Positions 59,401 through 64,000 of a DNA stretch of 64,000 nt are shown here, one piece after another. The notes under the pieces are model-generated. The model did not search any database and was not told the DNA's origin. It saw only the letters and a list, made by a program, of their open reading frames with translations. The stretch comes from Diorhabda sublineata (Eukaryota > Arthropoda > Insecta > Coleoptera > Chrysomelidae). Position numbers and translations under genes: made by a program. The DNA lies in NCBI RefSeq assembly GCF_026230105.1, contig NC_079474.1, positions 43,414,294 to 43,478,293 on the forward strand, given 5' to 3'. The first letter of the stretch is position 1; each line of letters opens with the position of its first letter.

Positions 59401-60306
59401 AAACCAAAATTTTTTTAAAAACCAGTTGGATGAGTTTTAGAAAGGTGGTTGTCCTGCTCACCATAAAGTGATCAAATATTAAAAATTATTCGATCCATTG
59501 AAGTTTACGTTTAGTCTCTGAAGATGATAACTTGATTATCGAAACGCGCGTAAACAGAGTGTTCAGTATGAATAACACCAACGGTTTCAGAAATTCCAAC
59601 TTAGAAGTGAGACCTGAGTTCTTACCAGCACTCCGCACAAGCTTGAGATCGTCAGCTTTAGGGAGTTTAGTGAACTCAGATTGAAAATGAAGTTGAGGAC
59701 ATCAAGTTGTCTGATCTTGATAACGAAATAAACAATTATGTATACAATACTAAATGATTGCAAACAGTCCTTGATTTTATCTGGATTTTGGCGTCATAAT
59801 CTAATTCAGTTCACTTGAATTTAAATGGAAAACAGCTATTATCGTTTAGAAATTACATTTTTGTGCTCTTGTTTTGCAACTAATTAATTTCGATGATAAT
59901 AAAATTACAAAAAGTAAGGGACAAGAATAATGTAGTGGGAATCCAGTGGAAAAGTCAAGTTTATTAAACTAACGCAATGCTCTACATTGAAATACCTTTA
60001 TTCTAAAAACTATTTTCTAATATCGTATCAAATTAATATGTGTGTTTGTCATCTTTTCTAAAATATTATCATATTCAGGAACTCGCCCAAGGAACTCCAT
60101 TAAATATATTACAGACAGTAGAGCCAGAATCTGTTCCTATACAAAAAGTACTCCAACCCAAAGATATTGTTGAACAATTAAACCCAAATTTCCAGTTAAT
60201 AACAAACAACGAAGAGGAACAAGTTTGCTGGATAACATATTCTATAGAAGATGAGGATAATCTGTCACAAGAGTTAGTGCTGGAATCGGCTCTAGTAAAT
60301 AATTAA
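53489..60306 (+). CDS. ZAD-domain zinc-finger protein 2 with AT-hook and 11 fingers
   Basis: Nine exons: 53489-53629, 53706-53874, 54012-54247, 54908-about 55097, 55153-55322, 55407-55709, 58297-58858, 58945-59243, 60079-60306; about 765 residues. The ZAD has C13/C16 (FCRLC) and C59/C62 (CPGC). Exon 3 holds an AT-hook, RKRGRPAKK, with RGRP at 129-132, a minor-groove binding motif. Eleven C2H2 fingers follow, from CKICLKKF (exon 5) to CFFCNKSFSDKSNRDKH, which is split by the exon 7/8 junction. The C-terminal third is finger-free and acidic, with LVDQQGNPISIITQDGQ and LLPDGSLVPIEI, and could be an effector region. Probably a nuclear transcription or chromatin factor. The donor of exon 4 is uncertain: 55031 or 55097 both give the right phase. 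Intron 6 is 2.6 kb because it carries a Tigger relic and a MITE. Part of exon 2 is copied into the MARCHF5 intron. Confidence 0.87.
56100..57322 (+). mobile_element. Tigger/jerky-like (pogo group) transposon relic
   Basis: In intron 6 of ZAD gene 2. Plus strand reads TLMVCANGVGSHMLKLLGVG then KSQNPRGFKN, LPVVCMDQ and WAWVTQEVFSDWFFNLFVPA (56194-56395), then after a shift a DNARGYPDMDGLK block (about 56428-56465; its Asp fits the second catalytic acid) and AFAWHQVKPSTLIQSWKNI (56660-56715). These are the ordered hallmarks of the CENP-B/jerky/Tigger transposase. The inverted terminus CTGTCGGTTTATCGAGTGCC AACTG ends at 57322, followed by TA. The N-terminal CENPB-type region and the left terminus are missing, and frames are broken. 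Confidence 0.78.
57344..57901. repeat. Inverted repeat pair, possible MITE
   Basis: CGACGGGTAACCGACCGTCGGG at 57344 is inverted at 57880-57901 (CCCAACAGTCGGTTACCCAG) with a few differences. The 0.5-kb interior is less AT-rich and contains several GCTGTCG words. No protein recognised. Confidence 0.4.
57915..58246. repeat. 33-bp inverted repeat pair before the exon 7 acceptor
   Basis: 57915-57947 (GTCGTTTAAACCAAGGTTAC then TAGAATAATAGAA) is inverted at 58214-58246 with one mismatch. The two frame about 265 bases without coding capacity, consistent with a small terminal-inverted-repeat element. The right arm ends 50 bases before the splice acceptor of ZAD gene 2 exon 7. Confidence 0.7.
59505..59615 (+). 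repeat. Hammerhead-like repeat, family 1, copy 5
   Basis: In intron 8 of ZAD gene 2. AGTCT (59513-59517), CTGAAGA (59518-59524), an extra T, hairpin GATAAC/ATTATC around TTG (59526-59540), GAAA (59541-59544), CGCGCG (59545-59550), then TAAACAG: the TC cleavage bases and stem I are deleted. The 3' flank TTTCAGAAATTCCAACTTA is shared with copies 1 and 3. Confidence 0.6.
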
Positions 60307-60544
60307 ACATATATTTTATTATAGAGATTCAAAGACTAATACTTTCTGATCGAATTTTTTTACCTACACAATAATGTTGTTACTACATAGTTATTAAATT
60401 TACTGTGCAATATTTTCTTAAATATTAAATATTGTTTTTTCAAATGCTATATAATATTTTTCTATTGAGGTTGAAAAAGTTATTCAGAGCTGTCTTATTC
60501 ACTGTCTTTAACCGAATATGGTTTTTAAACAAAAAAAAAAAAAA

Positions 60545-60890
60545 TTATACCTTCCGAACAGTACGGATTTAGAGGTAGTCACAGTATGACTGCTCAAATA
60601 ATAAGACTCTAATTTCATTAGAGAAGGCTTCCTGGAGAAAAATAAGTCAATCATGGTCGCAATTGACATTCAAAAAGCTTTTGATTTCGTATGGATCGAG
60701 GGTTTAATTCATAAATTGATGAATTTAAATATACCTAACTATTTTAAAAAAATTCTACATTTCTATTTGATAAATGCTGGAGTACTGCAAGGGTCAATTT
60801 TTCACATATGACCTACCCACTTCTCAACAGATATTTCAAAAACAATAAACTAGTTATAAATGCCTCAAAAACAGAATTATAACAATTATT
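60545..60890 (+). mobile_element. Jockey-like reverse-transcriptase relic
   Basis: Plus strand reads EQYGFRGSHSMTAQIIRL (60555-60610), then SIMVAIDIQKAFDFVWIEGL followed by IHKLMNLNIP (60640-60735, motif A with its Asp), then NAGVLQGSIF (60772-60805, motif B). The YADD part is missing. It lies between ZAD gene 2 and ATG3. Confidence 0.75.
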
Positions 60891-60894
60891 TGTC

Positions 60895-61403
60895 CTTGAA
60901 GACCCATATCCAGAATAGTAGAAATTATTTTAAAAAAATATCTTCATCTGGTGAATAAATGTTCAGGTTTTGATCTTCATGTTGTTCTCAGCAAGTGATT
61001 TTTGTTAAAAAACATAAATATATAATTTTTGATTACTCTATTTGTGGAATATATTCCACCAAAGAAGAAAATAACACAATACACTAGAGAAGTTCGATTC
61101 TGAACTCATATTTGAGGTTAAATTAAACTACCAAAGTTATAATTATTATATCTTTATGGAAAAGAATGTTTGCTTAAGAACTAATATTATTGACAGTATA
61201 ATTTTTTAAAATTGTGGTAAAATTACAGTTTTTTAGAGTGTCTATGTTTCTTTCAAATAAAGTACACATATTTTAAACTTAAAAATTTTATTTTTTTATT
61301 GTATCGTATTTCACATATTAAATGTATGTTCTGTTCAGTTTTGATGTGTTTTTTAAAACTTTTTAATATTTAACAATTTTTAATAATACAGCTAATATCA
61401 AAT
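60895..61403. other. Intergenic between the 3' ends of ZAD gene 2 and ATG3
   Basis: AT-rich; presumably holds the ATG3 3' UTR. Nothing else recognised. Confidence 0.35.
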
Positions 61404-64000
61404 TTACATAGTGAAATTCTGAGTGTAGTCATATTCAACAGTAGGTATGACGGATTGCATAAATTTTAAAAATATAATTAGATACATGTGCACTCCCAGT
61501 TCTCCTCCTCCTTCCATTACAGTTTCTATGATACTCTTCATGACTTCTGCATGCCTAAAAAAACAAATTATAAAAAATTTGTTGAAATTTGTTTTTTAGT
61601 GAGAAATGTTCAATAAAATCTGAATTATGTAATACAAAATCAATTCGTCAAATTTATATACACATAATAGAATGATTATATTTGAAATTATAAGTGTTTC
61701 CATTTTTTTGTAACATTATGAATAGAAATGTAAACACCAAGTAAATCACTGTTTTAAATTTCAATGGTTAGTTTATTTAATAATTAAATTAAAATACATT
61801 TAGATTATTTAATAACAATAGACACGAGTATTATTGGTATGTGATTTGATTAAAATCAAGAACTTACATAGAGACAGTCTTCCCAAATATAGTTAAATTC
61901 TTATTTAGACTTTGAGATAGATAAACTTAATGTTTATGTTACAATAAACAATTCACGTTTGTTGTGGTAATTAATTTAATTGGTATTTGTAAAAGTATGA
62001 GTTGGCAAAATAGTATTTTTTTATAAATAAATGTAAAACTACTAAACAACTTTAAATCTACAACATAAAATATTTAGGGTATAAAATATTTGTGAGCAAG
62101 GTGGCTTTCAACAAAACATGGTGGCAATTGGGCGAAACAAATCACTGTTTACAATCCCTAAGCAGTAGAAGTGCAGTCAAGTTTTATGAAAAATGCCACC
62201 ACAGAAATTTATATTGAATGCAGTTTTATTATGTGAAATATTTATTCCAAGCTGTATGTCTTCACCAAGCCACCATGTTGTGAGCCTACAGCACTCAAGA
62301 TGTCCCTTCTACCCAAAACTCTCGCCTACGATACTTTTCTGCATTAGTAAAATGGGAATTTCAACAATCCTAGTGGAGAACATAGTGGGTTCTAAGTGGA
62401 ATGTATCCAATATGTCCATTTGGCTTTAAAAACAATTTTAGCCACCTAACCAATGACTTCTTGATTGTATTTGTGTTTCAATTTGCAGTTTAGTTACCTA
62501 AATCACAAATGTTATCAATTTTCTAGTGTATATACAGTTATATCTCAAATTAAATACTTCAGATGTATCAGTAAGATGGAGAAATGAAATTATGAGAAAG
62601 ATGCAAAAGGTAGCTGATTTAAATGGACGGCATAGCAAAACGCACGTACACAGTTATCAATTGAAAACTGTGGAACTTAATATCACGACCAGATAGTGAG
62701 GAAACGCTGAACACAATGGATTAAATGACCCAGGTTATAGAGACGTGAAAGCAGTGATATATTTGTAGAATTTAATTCGGGATTTTAGTAAGAATAATAC
62801 AAAGTTAGCTGTTTTGAACTATATGATTATCACAAAAATTGATACATCAATCAATCATCAACTGTTTTATTATTACCTAATCTAAAACTTGTAAATATAT
62901 GAAATATCAAATATAATTTTTTACTTTCTGTGGGGATTTGTCCTAATTTCAGGTCTCTTTTAATCGAAATATTTTAAAAACAGATAAATACTGAAGTTTG
63001 TCAAAACTTCAAGTTTTTAAAAGAAATTTCAAATAAAGAAGACCTAAAATATATAGGAATGTCTAAGAAGTAAAAAGTTTAAGAAAATGATTTTTTACTT
63101 GAATTAGTTTGATGTACTATTTACCTGCACGGATGAACACTAGCCATTTTTGGTACACTAAGGTGAGGATGTGTTTCCATTGTTACAGTTTTTTGTACAT
63201 AATCTTTACTAATATCTTCATATAATTCATCTACAGTTAGTGGTTCACGTTTCTACAATGTGGAAAGTTACTAATTATTGAAAATAATTCATAAAAAAAT
63301 GACTCACTTCATTGTAGCCTGTAAGCCATAATCTAGGAGTTTGATAATATTTGTCATAAGTAATATGCAAATCATAAGTTCTAGTACGCACAATTTCACC
63401 ATCTTCATCTAAATTTTTTTTCAGTTCTACAGGTTCAATTACTTTGGCAATCTAAAAGATTTTATGTAAAATAGACAAACTTCATCAATATTAGTTACCA
63501 CTTTACCTGATCATCTTCCAGCATACCACTTTCTTCAAATTCCTCCATATCTGCTGCTTCTTCATCATCCTCATCTTCATCATCATCACAATTATCTTTC
63601 AGGGCAGCTTCTTCCATACTTTCCGCTTTTGTACTCTCTAAAGTCATTTCAGATACTTTGTTTTCTACAGATGACATTTCTTTATCATAATGATGAGTAT
63701 CTATCCACCCATTATCTGCATCATCAGATTCTACAGAAATTAATAAATGAATATTTACATTATATGTTTCCCACTTGATTTAGATTGTTACCTATAAGTT
63801 TCTCCATTTCTCTTGAGTATTCCATTTGCTCATATCTTCTCGAACACGGTACATTTCTTGTGATTAAAAATTGTTTATTTTTCGGTAAATACGATTTTGC
63901 TTTAGATTCATCTCCTCCAGCCCATTGCCAAGTTGGACAATGATGCACCAAGTGATCTCCAGCAGCAATAAATTCTTCAGGTGTAAGAACTCCCGTTTCT
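61404..64000 (-). CDS. Atg3: ATG3, autophagy E2-like enzyme (N-terminus beyond the window)
   Basis: Minus strand, partial. Exons visible: 64000-63792, 63730-63507, 63451-63308, 63252-63125, 61554-61404, with matching phases. ATG3 takes ATG8 from ATG7 and transfers it to phosphatidylethanolamine on the autophagosome membrane. The visible protein starts at ETGVLTPEEF, about residue 29 of human ATG3, so the membrane-sensing N-terminal helix is missing. Family landmarks: DHLVHHCPTWQWAGGDESKA, ITRNVPCSRR, an acidic flexible region (DDDEDEDDEEAADMEEFEES), RTYDLHITYDKYYQTPRLWL, the catalytic Cys in VHPCR (codon 63127-63129), and the conserved end KFMQSVIPTVEYDYTQNFTM. The last intron (61555-63124) is 1.6 kb with nothing recognised in it; the others are short. 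The key residues are intact. Confidence 0.95.
61555..63124. other. Last ATG3 intron (1.6 kb)
   Basis: AT-rich, no recognised transposon or nested gene. A 78-residue plus frame at 62193-62429 shows no family resemblance. Confidence 0.4.

Noticed and set aside
62193..62429. 78-residue plus frame in the last ATG3 intron
   Set aside because: No family resemblance, no splice context, and the length is expected by chance.
1..64000. CRISPR arrays, tRNA or rRNA genes
   Set aside because: No regularly spaced short repeats, no tRNA cloverleaf box pair and no rRNA sequence were noticed; tRNAscan-SE would be decisive.

Overview
The window is AT-rich animal DNA with short introns, many decayed transposons and long gene-poor stretches. 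The genes point to an insect, possibly a beetle (order is inference): a huckebein orthologue with its Groucho-binding FRPW motif, and two C2H2 proteins with an N-terminal ZAD domain, an arthropod family expanded in insects.

Layout. 1-8.4 kb holds no host gene, only transposase and LINE relics. 8.5-17.2 kb is huckebein (+), two exons around an 8-kb intron carrying a hAT relic, LINE and mariner fragments and a piggyBac-like end. 17.2-40.5 kb is gene-free: mariner, Tc1, Tc3-like, Jockey and RTE-like relics, foldbacks, a minisatellite and simple repeats. From 40.5 kb the window is gene-rich: ZAD zinc-finger gene 1 (+, 8 exons, 12 fingers), NDUFAF3 (+, 4 exons, mitochondrial complex I assembly), MARCHF5 (-, 4 exons, mitochondrial outer-membrane E3 ligase), an intronless EF-hand gene (-), ZAD zinc-finger gene 2 (+, 9 exons, AT-hook plus 11 fingers) and the autophagy E2-like enzyme ATG3 (-, its N-terminus cut off by the window edge). 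The EF-hand gene and ZAD gene 2 start 313 bp apart, head to head; ZAD gene 2 and ATG3 are tail to tail.

The genes do not form one pathway. NDUFAF3, MARCHF5 and ATG3 all bear on mitochondrial upkeep, but nothing shows that their closeness is functional.

The most unusual material is non-coding. Dispersed repeats carry a core like a hammerhead ribozyme (CTGAnGA, a short hairpin, then GAAA), in at least three sequence families, two of them in palindromic pairs. That arrangement recalls Penelope-like elements and retrozymes. In addition, the largest MARCHF5 intron holds scrambled copies of MARCHF5 exon 2 interleaved with pieces of the neighbouring ZAD gene 2, including its intron. All exon joins were deduced by eye from GT/AG sites and reading phase.
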